From GCA-002715885 sp045561575 (GTDB lineage: Bacteria; Bacteroidota; Bacteroidia; Flavobacteriales; BACL11), in assembly GCA_045561575.1 (NCBI GenBank), contig JBJKXM010000022.1:1-11271 (forward strand): DNA of 11,271 nt, in the 5' to 3' direction. The translations under genes and the position numbers were made by a program. Below the pieces are notes generated by a model. The model saw only the letters and a list, made by a program, of their open reading frames with translations. It was not told the DNA's origin and did no database searches. Positions 1 through 8,200 of this stretch are shown here, in pieces. Numbering within the stretch: the stretch's first letter is position 1; every line of letters begins with the position of its first letter.

Positions 1-969
1 ATATTCAGGTGTCATTACATACATGGAAATATCAGAATGTTCAACAATTTCTGTATCCGATTGGCCAATTCCTGAAGTTTCTAAAATAATTAAATCATAA
101 TTAGCTGCTTTTAAAATATCTAAAGCATCATTTACATGAGCAGAAAGAGCTAAATTTGCTTGTCTAGTAGCTAATGATCTCATATAAACTCTAGTTGATT
201 TTATAGAATTCATTCTAATTCTGTCTCCAAGAAGTGCACCTCCTGTTTTTCTTTTTGATGGATCTACTGAAATAATCGCAATTTCTTTATTTTCAAAATC
301 TAAAATAAATCTTCTAACTAGTTCGTCTACTAGAGATGATTTTCCAGCACCACCTGTACCAGTTATTCCTAACACAGGTGTTTTTGATTTGGATGCTAAT
401 TCTTGAATTTTTGAAATGGTGTTCTTATGTAAGTCAGGAAAGTTTTCAACTGCTGTAATTAGTCTAGATATTATATTGACATTTTTTTCTTTTAACTCTT
501 CAATAGAGTTATTGTTTATTTTCTTACCTAACTCAAAATCAGAATTTTCAACTAAATGGTTGATCATCCCTTGTAGACCCATTTTTCTACCATCATCAGG
601 ATGATAAATTTTAGTTATTCCATATTCCTCGAGTTCTTTAATTTCCTCTGGAAGGATAGTTCCGCCACCACCAGCAAATATTTTTATTTGTGTTGCGTTT
701 TTATCCTTTAATAAATCATACATATATTTAAGATACTCAATATGACCACCTTGATAAGAAGTCATGGCAATGGCATTTGCATCTTCTTGTATCGCACAAT
801 TTACTACTTCTTCAACACTCCTGTCATGACCAAGATGAATAACTTCACATCCAGTAGATTGAATAATTCTTCTCATGATATTAATTGCTGCATCATGACC
901 ATCAAATAAGCTAGCAGCTGTAACAATCCTAACTTTATTTTTTGGTTTATATATTGGAATATTTTCCAT
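1..969 (-). CDS. icmF: Fused acyl-CoA mutase IcmF-type (B12-binding + GTPase part), 3' end off window
   Basis: Partial gene: 323 codons are visible, and the reading frame is open to the window edge. The start is the ATG at 967-969 (protein begins MENIPIYKPKNKVRIVTAAS). Residues 12-140 form a cobalamin-binding domain: DGHDAA at 23-28 corresponds to the DxHxxG-type B12 loop with His25 as the likely cobalt ligand, followed by SYQGGH (71-76) and a glycine run GGGG (100-103). Residues 195-323 are a MeaB/ArgK-like G-protein chaperone: Walker A GTGGAGKS at 204-211, SVDPSKRKTGGALLGDR at 234-250, and ETSGIGQSD at 297-305. The order B12 domain, GTPase, then (off window) mutase domain is that of IcmF, the fused isobutyryl-CoA mutase of about 1,100 residues. 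Stand-alone methylmalonyl-CoA mutase has its B12 domain at the C-terminus. The enzyme interconverts branched and linear acyl-CoAs in the cytoplasm using adenosylcobalamin; the GTPase is thought to gate cofactor loading. The substrate cannot be fixed because the active-site domain is missing here. It is divergent from the gene at 1059. Confidence 0.87.
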   Translation of the reverse strand, partial: MENIPIYKPKNKVRIVTAASLFDGHDAAINIMRRIIQSTGCEVIHLGHDRSVEEVVNCAIQEDANAIAMTSYQGGHIEYLKYMYDLLKDKNATQIKIFAGGGGTILPEEIKELEEYGITKIYHPDDGRKMGLQGMINHLVENSDFELGKKINNNSIEELKEKNVNIISRLITAVENFPDLHKNTISKIQELASKSKTPVLGITGTGGAGKSSLVDELVRRFILDFENKEIAIISVDPSKRKTGGALLGDRIRMNSIKSTRVYMRSLATRQANLALSAHVNDALDILKAANYDLIILETSGIGQSDTEIVEHSDISMYVMTPEY

Positions 970-983
970 GAAATTGTGTTTAG

Positions 984-1013
984 TAGTTTGCAAATTTACA
1001 CTTTTACAAACTA
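984..1013. repeat. 7-bp inverted repeat in the divergent icmF/1059 promoter region
   Basis: TAGTTTG (984-990) and its exact reverse complement CAAACTA (1007-1013) are separated by 16 bases that contain the candidate icmF -7 box. The arm centres are about 23 bp apart, roughly two helical turns, which would suit a dimeric repressor. The TTTG of the left arm followed by TATTTTAT (1012-1019) at a 21-base gap could also be a weak plus-strand -33/-7 pair for the gene at 1059. Short dyads are common in AT-rich DNA, so the operator role is only a suggestion. Confidence 0.3.
991..998 (-). promoter_or_regulatory. Candidate Bacteroidota -7 box for icmF
   Basis: Read on the minus strand this is TAAATTTG, an exact match to the Bacteroidota -7 consensus TAnnTTTG. 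It lies 21 bases upstream of the icmF ATG, so transcription would start about 16 bases before the start codon. No -33 TTG is seen at the usual 19-21 base spacing; the nearest TTTTG (minus strand of 1026-1030) is 27 bases away. The region is very AT-rich, so chance matches are possible. Confidence 0.42.
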
Positions 1014-1058
1014 TTTTATATTATTCAAAATAAATGATATTTTTACATAAAAAAAAAC

Positions 1059-3782
1059 ATGAATTTCCAACAGATCTTATTTTTTATATCAATTATTTTT
1101 CTTTTTTCTTGTCAACAGGAAAAGCCCCACATGGCATTGTATCCATCAGAAAGTTCACAAGAAAGAGTAGATTGGGAAATACAAAGATTAGCTGATCCAA
1201 TCACAGGAAAAATACCTAATAATATTAGGCAAAAAGAATTAGCTTTTGCTAAAAAATTGCCGAAATCTAATTCTTTTAGTAAAAACAATTGGTTACATAG
1301 AGGGCCTTATAATGTGGGAGGTAGAACAAGAGCATTGTGTTTAGATGTGACAGATGAAAATATAATATTGGCTGGTGGAGCTTCAGGTGGAATGTTTAGG
1401 TCAACTGATGGTGGTCAGTCTTGGACAATGACAACAGATCCAAGTCAAGAACATCGCATTAGTTGCCTTACTCAAGATCGTAGACCTGGAAAAGAGAATA
1501 TATGGTATTTTGGAACTGGAGAGAATAGAGGGTCATATGTTATTAATGTTTCACTTTATGGAAATGGAATTTGGAAATCAATTGATGGTGGGTTGTCATG
1601 GGACTCTCTTCCAATAACTACAACTAATACTCCAACTAGTTTAGATGGTGATTTTGATTTTATGTTTAGTTTAAAAACAGATCCAAGTAACGATAGTCTT
1701 GATGTTGTTTATGCAGCTACAAGAGGAGACATATATAGAAGTGAAAATGGAGGTAATAGCTGGTCAAAACAACTTGGAGGCCCAAACAGTAATTATTATC
1801 AATATACGGATGTGGAGGTAACTTCTACAGGAGTTGTATATGCAACAATTTCAAGTAATTGTACTGATAATGGAATTTGGAGATCTGCTGATGGACAAAC
1901 ATGGCATAATATTCTTCCTTCAAGTTTCCCTCCTGGATACAGTAGAGTAGAAATTGGGGTTAGTCCATCCAATGAAAATGTAGTTTATTTTATTGCTGCT
2001 GAAACAACAGGATATGGTCAATACACTCAAACTTTTTTTAATGGTAGTACATGGACATCACTTTGGAAATATGAATATCTTTCTGGTGATGGAACAGGAA
2101 TAGGTGGAAGATGGACTGACTTATCTTCTAATATTCCGGCAAACTATCCAGCTTCTTTTGATAATTTTAATGCACAAGGTTCATACGATCTAGTAGTTAG
2201 TGTTCATCCAACGGATACAAATCTTGTAATCATCGGTGGAACTAATTTATGGAGATCTACAGATGGATTTACAACTCCAAATAATACATCTATAATAGGT
2301 GGGTATATGTCAGGATCAAAAGAAGGTCATGGGAATTGGGGGTCTTATGAAAACCATCACCCTGACCAACATGAAATAATCTATTTACCCTCTGATCCAG
2401 ATATAATGATTAATGGAAACGATGGAGGAGTCTATAAAACTTTAAATGTGTTTAAAGATACAGTTGATTGGATATCTCTTAACAACGGATATAATACTAC
2501 TCAGTTGTATGTTGCTACAGTAAGTAAAAATGCTAATTCTGAAATTATGCATGCTGGATTACAGGATAATGGAAATAGAGTAACTTTTTCTAAAAATTCA
2601 AATTCAACTTGGAAAATGCCTTTCAATGGAGATGGAATGATAGCAGGTATTGCAGATAATGAACAAGATTTCTATTTATCAATACAAAGAGGTGTTCTTT
2701 ATAAAATGAAATTGGATAATACAGGTGCGGCCACTGCATTTCAAAGAATGGATCCTGCGTCCTGTGATAGTACTAATTACAGGTGGAAGAATCCAATGAC
2801 AATGGATGAAAATAATGATAATGTTCTTTACTGGTCAGAGAGTAATAAAATTTGGAGACATAACTCATTAAATTCAATTCCATATAATAATTCAAATGAC
2901 AAGTCAAATTTTGGATGGGATTTCTTTAGTGATTCCTTAAATCCTCAAATGGATATAACAACACTTAATTCCTCAGTCAATCCACCAGATATTCTGTATT
3001 TTGGAACGGCATCAAAATACATGTACAGAATTGATAATGCAAGCGTTGGAGATCCTCCTAAAACTATTTTAACGGGGCCACCTACTGGATCAAATTCATT
3101 TACCGCTGATATAGCAATTAATCCACAAGACGCAGATGAAATTATATGCGTATATTCTAATTACAGTGTATATTCTTTGTTTCATAGTTTAGATGGAGGA
3201 CAATCTTGGGAAAAAATTGCTGGAAATCTAGAGGAAACTAACACTGGTTCTGGAAATGGACCTTCTTGTAGAACAGCTTTAATTATTCCTTTTGATAACG
3301 ATACTTTATATCTTGTTGGAACAACTGTCGGTTTATTTGGAACAAGAGAACTGGATGGGGTAGATACTGAATGGCAGCAAATTGGTTTTGAAGAGTTTGG
3401 CTCAACTATTGTTGAAGATCTAAGCTTTAGACAATCTGACAATTTACTTGTTGTTGCAACTTATGGTAATGGAGTTTATCAAATAAATTTATCTTCTCCT
3501 AATATTTTGCTTTCTGATAATACTATTCTTTCAGAAGAAATAGAATTAAACATCTTTCCAAATCCAGGATCTGAATTTGTTAATTTATCTTTTAATTCAA
3601 AGAGTAATTACAGATGGGTTGTTTATAATGAATTGGGATCTATAATTAATCAGTCAAGGACTAAAAAGTCTAGCGGAAATACAATTGAAAAAATAAATAC
3701 TTCAGCACTTAAGCCAGGGGTTTATTTTATTTCAATTATTATTGACGGTAATGCAACTACAAAAGAGTTTTTAGTTAATTAA
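1059..3782 (+). CDS. Secreted Asp-box/VPS10-type beta-propeller protein with T9SS type A sorting domain
   Basis: 907 residues. The N-terminus MNFQQILFFISIIFLFSCQQ is a signal peptide with a lipobox-like FLFSC (Cys18). A conserved opening, WLHRGPYNVGGRTRALCLD (78-96), leads into repeated Asp-box/BNR motifs of the SxDGGxxW type: STDGGQSW (115-122), SIDGGLSW (174-181), SENGGNSW (228-235), SADGQTW (276-282), a degenerate STDGF (400-404), and SLDGGQSW (710-717). NGNDGGVYK (452-460) is a related loop. Such motifs cap blades of sialidase and sortilin/VPS10-like beta-propellers. No sialidase catalytic arginine triad could be assigned, so an enzymatic role is not claimed. Residues 828-907 (IELNIFPNPGSEFVNLSF ... 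KPGVYFISIIIDGNATTKEFLVN) are a type A T9SS C-terminal sorting domain, implying export through the outer membrane and attachment to the surface or release. The ATG follows a run of A residues with no Shine-Dalgarno sequence, as is usual in this phylum. Function beyond surface binding is unknown. Confidence 0.88.
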   Translation: MNFQQILFFISIIFLFSCQQEKPHMALYPSESSQERVDWEIQRLADPITGKIPNNIRQKELAFAKKLPKSNSFSKNNWLHRGPYNVGGRTRALCLDVTDENIILAGGASGGMFRSTDGGQSWTMTTDPSQEHRISCLTQDRRPGKENIWYFGTGENRGSYVINVSLYGNGIWKSIDGGLSWDSLPITTTNTPTSLDGDFDFMFSLKTDPSNDSLDVVYAATRGDIYRSENGGNSWSKQLGGPNSNYYQYTDVEVTSTGVVYATISSNCTDNGIWRSADGQTWHNILPSSFPPGYSRVEIGVSPSNENVVYFIAAETTGYGQYTQTFFNGSTWTSLWKYEYLSGDGTGIGGRWTDLSSNIPANYPASFDNFNAQGSYDLVVSVHPTDTNLVIIGGTNLWRSTDGFTTPNNTSIIGGYMSGSKEGHGNWGSYENHHPDQHEIIYLPSDPDIMINGNDGGVYKTLNVFKDTVDWISLNNGYNTTQLYVATVSKNANSEIMHAGLQDNGNRVTFSKNSNSTWKMPFNGDGMIAGIADNEQDFYLSIQRGVLYKMKLDNTGAATAFQRMDPASCDSTNYRWKNPMTMDENNDNVLYWSESNKIWRHNSLNSIPYNNSNDKSNFGWDFFSDSLNPQMDITTLNSSVNPPDILYFGTASKYMYRIDNASVGDPPKTILTGPPTGSNSFTADIAINPQDADEIICVYSNYSVYSLFHSLDGGQSWEKIAGNLEETNTGSGNGPSCRTALIIPFDNDTLYLVGTTVGLFGTRELDGVDTEWQQIGFEEFGSTIVEDLSFRQSDNLLVVATYGNGVYQINLSSPNILLSDNTILSEEIELNIFPNPGSEFVNLSFNSKSNYRWVVYNELGSIINQSRTKKSSGNTIEKINTSALKPGVYFISIIIDGNATTKEFLVN

Positions 3783-3802
3783 TTTTGAAAAGAAAAAAGA
3801 AG

Positions 3803-3895
3803 ATGTTTTTTATACTCGCAATAGTTTTATTTTTGTATTTGTGGGCAGAACTAGCAGTTGGAATATTTTTTCAAGACACTTGGGGTGGTAGTTAG
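3803..3895 (+). CDS. Very small single-span membrane protein (30-36 aa)
   Basis: A short open frame begins 20 bases after the stop of the preceding gene. From ATG 3803 it encodes MFFILAIVLFLYLWAELAVG followed by IFFQDTWGGS, 30 residues, ending at TAG 3893-3895. An in-frame TTG at 3785 would add a basic MKRKKK N-terminus (36 residues), giving a textbook positive-inside anchor. The purine-rich AAAAAAGAAG stretch just before the ATG favours the shorter start. The peptide has one strongly hydrophobic helix (about residues 2-23) and a short polar tail with an aromatic/glycine end (TWGGS). The embedded acidic residue in the helix (WAELAVG) is unusual for random translation. I recall similar tiny WAELAVGIF-type peptides in Flavobacteriia, but this is from memory and unverified. 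It may be co-transcribed with the upstream gene. Function is unknown; small subunits of membrane complexes often look like this. Confidence 0.55.
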   Translation: MFFILAIVLFLYLWAELAVGIFFQDTWGGS

Positions 3896-3922
3896 TTTAA
3901 TAATTTTAATTTTTAATTAAGC

Positions 3923-4381
3923 ATGAATAATATATATTTAATATTCTTATTTTTTTTAATGATTTCTTGTGTTAATGATAAAAAAATCAATCAATCAACT
4001 GAATCTAAAGAATTGCTTGAATCAAAACCGTCCTTAGAAGAAAACACAGAAATAATGTCTTCAGATGCACAGCTTTTGAATGAACAAGAAATACAAGATT
4101 ATACAAATCTTCAAATAGTATCTCCTGATCAACTTAAAATTGATGGCTATCAGAGGTATTTTTTAAATGATACACTTTTCACAGGTATTAGTAGGCAATA
4201 TCAAGGAGAACTTTTATTATTTGAAATTCATTTTTTAAGAGGAAGAAAGCATGGAGTATCTACTTTTTGGCATGCAAATGGTCAGAAAAAATCTATTCTT
4301 ACTTTTGAAAATGGAAAAGCCAAAGGAGATTTTAAAGTTTGGGATAAATCTGGAAGTTTGGTTAAACAAGGATTTAATTAG
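3923..4381 (+). CDS. YwqK/MORN-2-type lipoprotein
   Basis: 152 residues. The N-terminus MNNIYLIFLFFLMISCVNDK is a lipoprotein signal peptide with the lipobox cysteine at residue 16; no standard surface-export signal (a Lys/acidic run) directly follows, so periplasmic or outer-membrane inner-leaflet anchoring is as likely as surface exposure. A low-complexity Ser/Glu-rich linker (about 22-50) precedes the folded part. Residues 105-151 carry MORN-2/YwqK-like repeats: G.KHGVSTFWHANGQKKS, then ENGKAKGDFKVWDKSGSLVK, the usual G..hG....y..nG.......y.nGk..G.....y...G pattern of about 22 residues. Databases often label such proteins as toxin-antitoxin YwqK antitoxins, but no toxin partner is visible here and that label should not be taken literally. 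A weak promoter-like pair, TTG at 3880-3882 and TAATTTTA at 3901-3908 (18-base gap), lies upstream. A probable terminator follows 11 bases after the stop. Confidence 0.78.
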   Translation: MNNIYLIFLFFLMISCVNDKKINQSTESKELLESKPSLEENTEIMSSDAQLLNEQEIQDYTNLQIVSPDQLKIDGYQRYFLNDTLFTGISRQYQGELLLFEIHFLRGRKHGVSTFWHANGQKKSILTFENGKAKGDFKVWDKSGSLVKQGFN

Positions 4382-4391
4382 AATTCTGAAA

Positions 4392-4424
4392 ATACTTTAT
4401 ATGCTTGGCATAGTATTTTTTTTT
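4392..4424 (+). terminator. Probable intrinsic terminator after the YwqK-type gene
   Basis: TATGC (4400-4404), a TTG loop, and GCATA (4408-4412) make a perfect 5-bp stem. ATAC (4392-4395) can pair with GTAT (4413-4416) across a small bulge, and nine consecutive T follow (4416-4424). The hairpin begins 11 bases after the stop codon at 4381, so placement and U-tract fit Rho-independent termination, although the three-base loop and AT-rich stem are weak. Confidence 0.55.
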
Positions 4425-4444
4425 AATTTTTTTTAATTTGAAAA

Positions 4445-4768
4445 ATGAAACTATTTGCAACAACAGTTTTTTTTTGTTTTCCGCTTTTTTTATTGGCCTC
4501 ATTTCCTATATCTCATAATGTTGATACAATTGTAATAGATGGGAAAATGTATAGATCTATTGGAATTGACTCTCTTGCCAAATATCCACTTGAAAAAGAA
4601 TCATTATCAGAATATAGGTTAAGACTAAGTAAGCAAGGTATAAATGGTGAAAATATAATTAAAGATAGAAAGCCATTAACCTTTTGGCAAATTTTGGGAA
4701 TCATTGCAATTATCTGGCTCCTTGCTAATATTGTAATTGCTTTTCAAGCAATAGAAGAACTTTCATGA
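4445..4768 (+). CDS. Small exported protein with C-terminal membrane segment (paralogue 1)
   Basis: 107 residues, no family recognised. The N-terminus MKLFATTVFFCFPLFLLASF is a signal peptide with likely cleavage near Ala18. The middle is short and polar (HNVDTIVIDGKMYRSIGIDS ... KQGINGENIIKDRK). Residues about 80-101 (FWQILGIIAIIWLLANIVIAF) form a transmembrane helix, followed by a six-residue acidic tail. If the signal is cleaved, the middle faces the periplasm and the tail the cytoplasm. The stop overlaps the next start as ATGA (4765-4768), so the two genes are almost certainly co-translated. The protein shares with its neighbour the LASFP motif at identical positions (17-21), a following DTI...GK.Y signature, similar length and a C-terminal helix, which suggests an old tandem duplication. 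No function can be given. Confidence 0.75.
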   Translation: MKLFATTVFFCFPLFLLASFPISHNVDTIVIDGKMYRSIGIDSLAKYPLEKESLSEYRLRLSKQGINGENIIKDRKPLTFWQILGIIAIIWLLANIVIAFQAIEELS

Positions 4769-5085
4769 AACAGTTTTTTTTAATATTGATTTTTATAATA
4801 CCTAATATTGTTTTAGCTTCTTTTCCAGTTGATGAAGCTTTAAATGACACCATAAGAAAGAATGGAAAAATCTATGTTCTAATTGAAGAATCAGGAAATA
4901 CTAGTTTTAAAAAAAATTCATCAAATAAAAATATTCAAAGCACAGTTGAAAAGAAGAAAAAACCTAAAAAAAGATCTCAGAGATCTAAAAATATTCTTAC
5001 CAGTCTTGGTTTTTTATTAGTAATTTTAGCTGTATTGGCAGCTATAATAGTTGCTATGTTTTTCAAATTATTACTTGAGCTATAA
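4765..5085 (+). CDS. Small exported protein with C-terminal membrane segment (paralogue 2)
   Basis: 106 residues, no family recognised. It starts at ATG 4765 within the stop of the preceding gene (ATGA overlap). MKQFFLILIFIIPNIVLASF is a signal peptide with the same LASFP boundary (17-21) as the neighbour, followed by NDTIRKNGKIYVLIEESG (27-44), which aligns with DTIVIDGKMYRSIG there. Residues 45-76 are Ser/Asn/Lys-rich and end in a strongly basic stretch, VEKKKKPKKRSQRSK (61-75), directly before a long hydrophobic helix (about 78-104) that runs nearly to the C-terminus. A basic block on the presumed periplasmic side of a helix contradicts the positive-inside rule, so either the topology is inverted or the block binds something acidic. 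The paired arrangement suggests the two products act together, perhaps as a heteromer, but this is inference. Confidence 0.75.
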   Translation: MKQFFLILIFIIPNIVLASFPVDEALNDTIRKNGKIYVLIEESGNTSFKKNSSNKNIQSTVEKKKKPKKRSQRSKNILTSLGFLLVILAVLAAIIVAMFFKLLLEL

Positions 5086-5142
5086 TAGTGAAGGGAGTAA
5101 TTTCTTAAACATCGTCTAAGAATTAATAATTTATTAAAATTT

Positions 5143-5170
5143 CGCAACCCTATTGCGTTTTTATTTTTTT
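5143..5170 (+). terminator. Probable intrinsic terminator upstream of the large adhesin gene
   Basis: CGCAA (5143-5147), loop CCCTA, TTGCG (5153-5157), then a T-rich tract of 13 bases with one A (5158-5170). It would end transcripts from the small-protein pair, whose last stop is at 5085, and insulate the 5202 gene. A second weak hairpin, TTCTTA/TAAGAA (5102-5107 and 5117-5122), lies just before it. The stem is only 5 bp. The U-tract runs into TAAATTTA (5170-5177), a one-mismatch -7 box that might serve the next gene. Confidence 0.5.
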
Positions 5171-5201
5171 AAATTTACATGCCTAAATAAAAATTACAAT
5201 T

Positions 5202-8200
5202 ATGAAGAATCTATTTGCTACAATATTTTTGACTTTATCCTTCTTTTTAACTTCTTTTTCACAAAACACAGTCTATAACATTGTATCCAATTCACCGGAC
5301 CATACAACTTTAAAGGTTGCCGTTGATGCCTGTTCATTAGATGGAACACTATCAGGACCTGGACCATTTACATTGTTTGCACCAACAGATGCTGCATTTA
5401 ATGCATTGCCATCAGGAACCGTGCCAGCTCTTTTAAATGATATTCCAACACTTACAAATATTCTATTACACCACGCAGTGGGAGATAGTGCTATGTCTAC
5501 TATGTTAAGTAATGGACAGATGGTTACAACATTACTTGGTACAGATGTAACTGTAACTATTGATACAACAGGAGTATATATTGATGGTGCTATGGTAACT
5601 GTAGCAGATGTAGTAGCTGATAATGGAGTAGTGCATGTAATAGATGCAGTATTATTACCACCAAATCCAGATTGTAATGGCGTATACAACGGAACATCAA
5701 TGATGGATAGTTGTGGGGTATGTCAGCAAGCTTATATATACAATTTCATTACTCATATTCCAACTTATGTAAATGATACAGCAGGAATAGTATTAGGGCC
5801 TACAGAGATATTAGTAATGCCAAATGATCCATCAAACCCACTATGGAATTCATCATGTAGTGGATGTACAGATCAAACAGCATTAAATTATGATTCAACT
5901 GCTACTATCGATAATGGTTCATGCTTATATCCTGATTGTAATGGTATAGCATATGGAACATCTTTTCTAGACAGTTGTGGAGTATGTCAACCAGCTTTTG
6001 TGTACGATAATTTGTTTGCTTCTATAGTACAATATGTTACTGATACATTTGGTTTAGTGCTTGGACCTACAGAAGTTTTCTTAATGCCAAATAGCTCATT
6101 AAATCCTATTTGGAATTCATGCTATGGATGTACTGATACACTTGCATTAAATTATGATTCAACATCAACGATAGATGATGGTTCATGCACATATGCACCA
6201 ACAGTAGCTCCTTTATTTTTCTCTGAACATGCTGATGGAGGAGGATTTAATAGGTATTTCGAAATATATAACCCAACTCAAGATACAGTTGTGTTAGATG
6301 ATTACGCTTGGGCTAGAGTCGGAGGAAATCCAACAACTGTTGGAGTTTATGAAACTTGGAATAATTTTGCTCCTGGTGCAGAAATATTACCTCATGGGGT
6401 GTACATAGTAGCTCATGTAAATTCTGATGGTTTTATTCTAAATCAAGCAGATATGATTTCTCAATTATTAAGTAATGGAGATGATGGATTAGCACTTGTT
6501 TATGGAGTTGAGCCAGCTATTCCAACTCATCCAGATAGTGGATTATATACCATCTTAGACTGGGTAGGAGATTGGAATGGAGACCCTGGTTCTGGATGGG
6601 ATGTTGCTGGTGTTTCTGAAGGTACAGCAAATCATACTCTAGTTAGAAAATGCGATGTAATGATGGGTGATACTAGCTGGACTAATGCTGCTGGAACAGA
6701 TTCATTAAATTCACAATGGATAGTATTTGGATATGAAAATTGGAACTATCTTGGATCTCATTCAAATTCTCCAGTTTATGTATCAACTTTTGATACCATT
6801 TGCAATGGGTTGTCTATTACAGTTAATGGTAATATATATAATTCAACAGGGGTATATACAGATGTTTTAACAAGTCATCTTGGATGTGATAGTATTATAA
6901 CAACTAATCTGTATGTATTGTCTCAATCTGCATCTTTTTTAAATCTTAATCCAACTATTTGTTATGGTGATAGTGTATATGTTGATGGAGTTCCATATTT
7001 TCAAACAGGATTATATACCACTATTTTAACTAATTCTGTTGGATGTGATAGTATTATAACACTCGACTTAAGAGTTGTTTCACCAACCAATTTAGTATAT
7101 GATATTTGTCCTGGAGACAGTGTTATTGTGGGATTAAATGTTTATTATTCTGCTGGTAATTATATTGATACATTAACTGCTGTAAGTGGTTGTGATAGTA
7201 TTATAAATACTCAAATTACAACTTATTCTCAGTATAATTCTATCTATGGAGGTATATTAGATAATACTGTAGGTGCAGGAGGTTATTACACTGGTGATCA
7301 ACACCTTATACTTGAATGTTATGTTCCAACTAATATTGTTTCTGCAACTGTATATTCAGATGGTAATACTATTTATGAATTTGAGTTAAGAGATAATAAT
7401 GGTAATACTTTAGCAGATACAATTTATGCTTTAGTAGATGGTGCTAACCTTGTTACCTTAAATTTTGAAATGCCTGTTGGTACTGATTTTGAATTAGGTG
7501 TATCTCCAGCATCAAACTTTGGTGGTTTATACAGAAACAATCAAGGAGTAAGCTTTCCATATGATTTTGGAAATTTAGCTTCTATTACTCAATCAAGTGC
7601 TCAGCAATTTGGTGATTACTATTATTTCTATTACAACATTGAGATGCGTGCATCAAATGCACCAACTGAATTTTCAATTTGTCAAGGTGAAAGTATCTCG
7701 ATAGGAACAAACACATATACATCATCAGGATTATATATTGACACCATGATGTCAGTGTCCGGATGTGATAGTTTAGTTTATACTAATTTAACTGTAAATC
7801 CAGTTGCTACCTACCAAAATAACCAAACAGTATGTTTAGGTGAGACATATTCAATTGGAAATAATACTTACAGTGTTAGTGGAACTTACATAGACACCTT
7901 CCAAACTTCATTTGGATGTGATAGTCTTGTGTACACAAATCTTAATGTTAATCAAATTTCAGGAGGTTCTAGTATAAATAACACTACTATTTGTTTAGGA
8001 GATTTCTTTATGGTAGGACCAAATATGTATACTAGTTCAGGAACTTATTATGATACGCTCATTGGTTCTAATGGTTGCGATAGTACAGTCATTACTAATT
8101 TAACTGTTCTCTCTGCTGCATATCCTTCAGTATTTGGGGGTGAGCCGGATAGTATAAATAATCCTGGAGGATATTTTAGTTTTGATAGAAGACTTGTTTT

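Noticed and set aside
416..604. 62-codon plus-strand frame inside icmF
   Set aside because: It is antisense to the linker and GTPase start of icmF, where the minus-strand frame has conserved motifs.
3182..3442. 86-codon minus-strand frame within the propeller gene
   Set aside because: It is antisense to the stretch containing the last Asp-box motif, with no independent start region or homology.
3923..4381. Toxin-antitoxin locus suggested by the YwqK family name
   Set aside because: The protein is a lipoprotein with MORN-2 repeats and no adjacent toxin-like gene is present; the database label is not evidence of antitoxin function.
4251..4436. 61-codon plus-strand frame overlapping the end of the YwqK-type gene
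   Set aside because: It reads the MORN-repeat DNA in another frame and then runs through the terminator hairpin; the in-frame lipoprotein explains this DNA.
5153..5177. TTG (5153-5155) with TAAATTTA (5170-5177) as a -33/-7 promoter for the adhesin
   Set aside because: The gap is only 14 bases against the usual 19-21, the -7 box has one mismatch, and the TTG is part of the terminator stem.
5179..5190. Mini-frame ATG CCT AAA TAA just upstream of the adhesin start
   Set aside because: Four codons including the stop is expected by chance in this AT-rich leader and there is no sign of an attenuator.
5273..5689. 138-codon open frame on the minus strand opposite the FAS1 region
   Set aside because: It is fully antisense to a clearly recognisable FAS1 domain, and its low-complexity Val/Ser/Thr translation has no family features.
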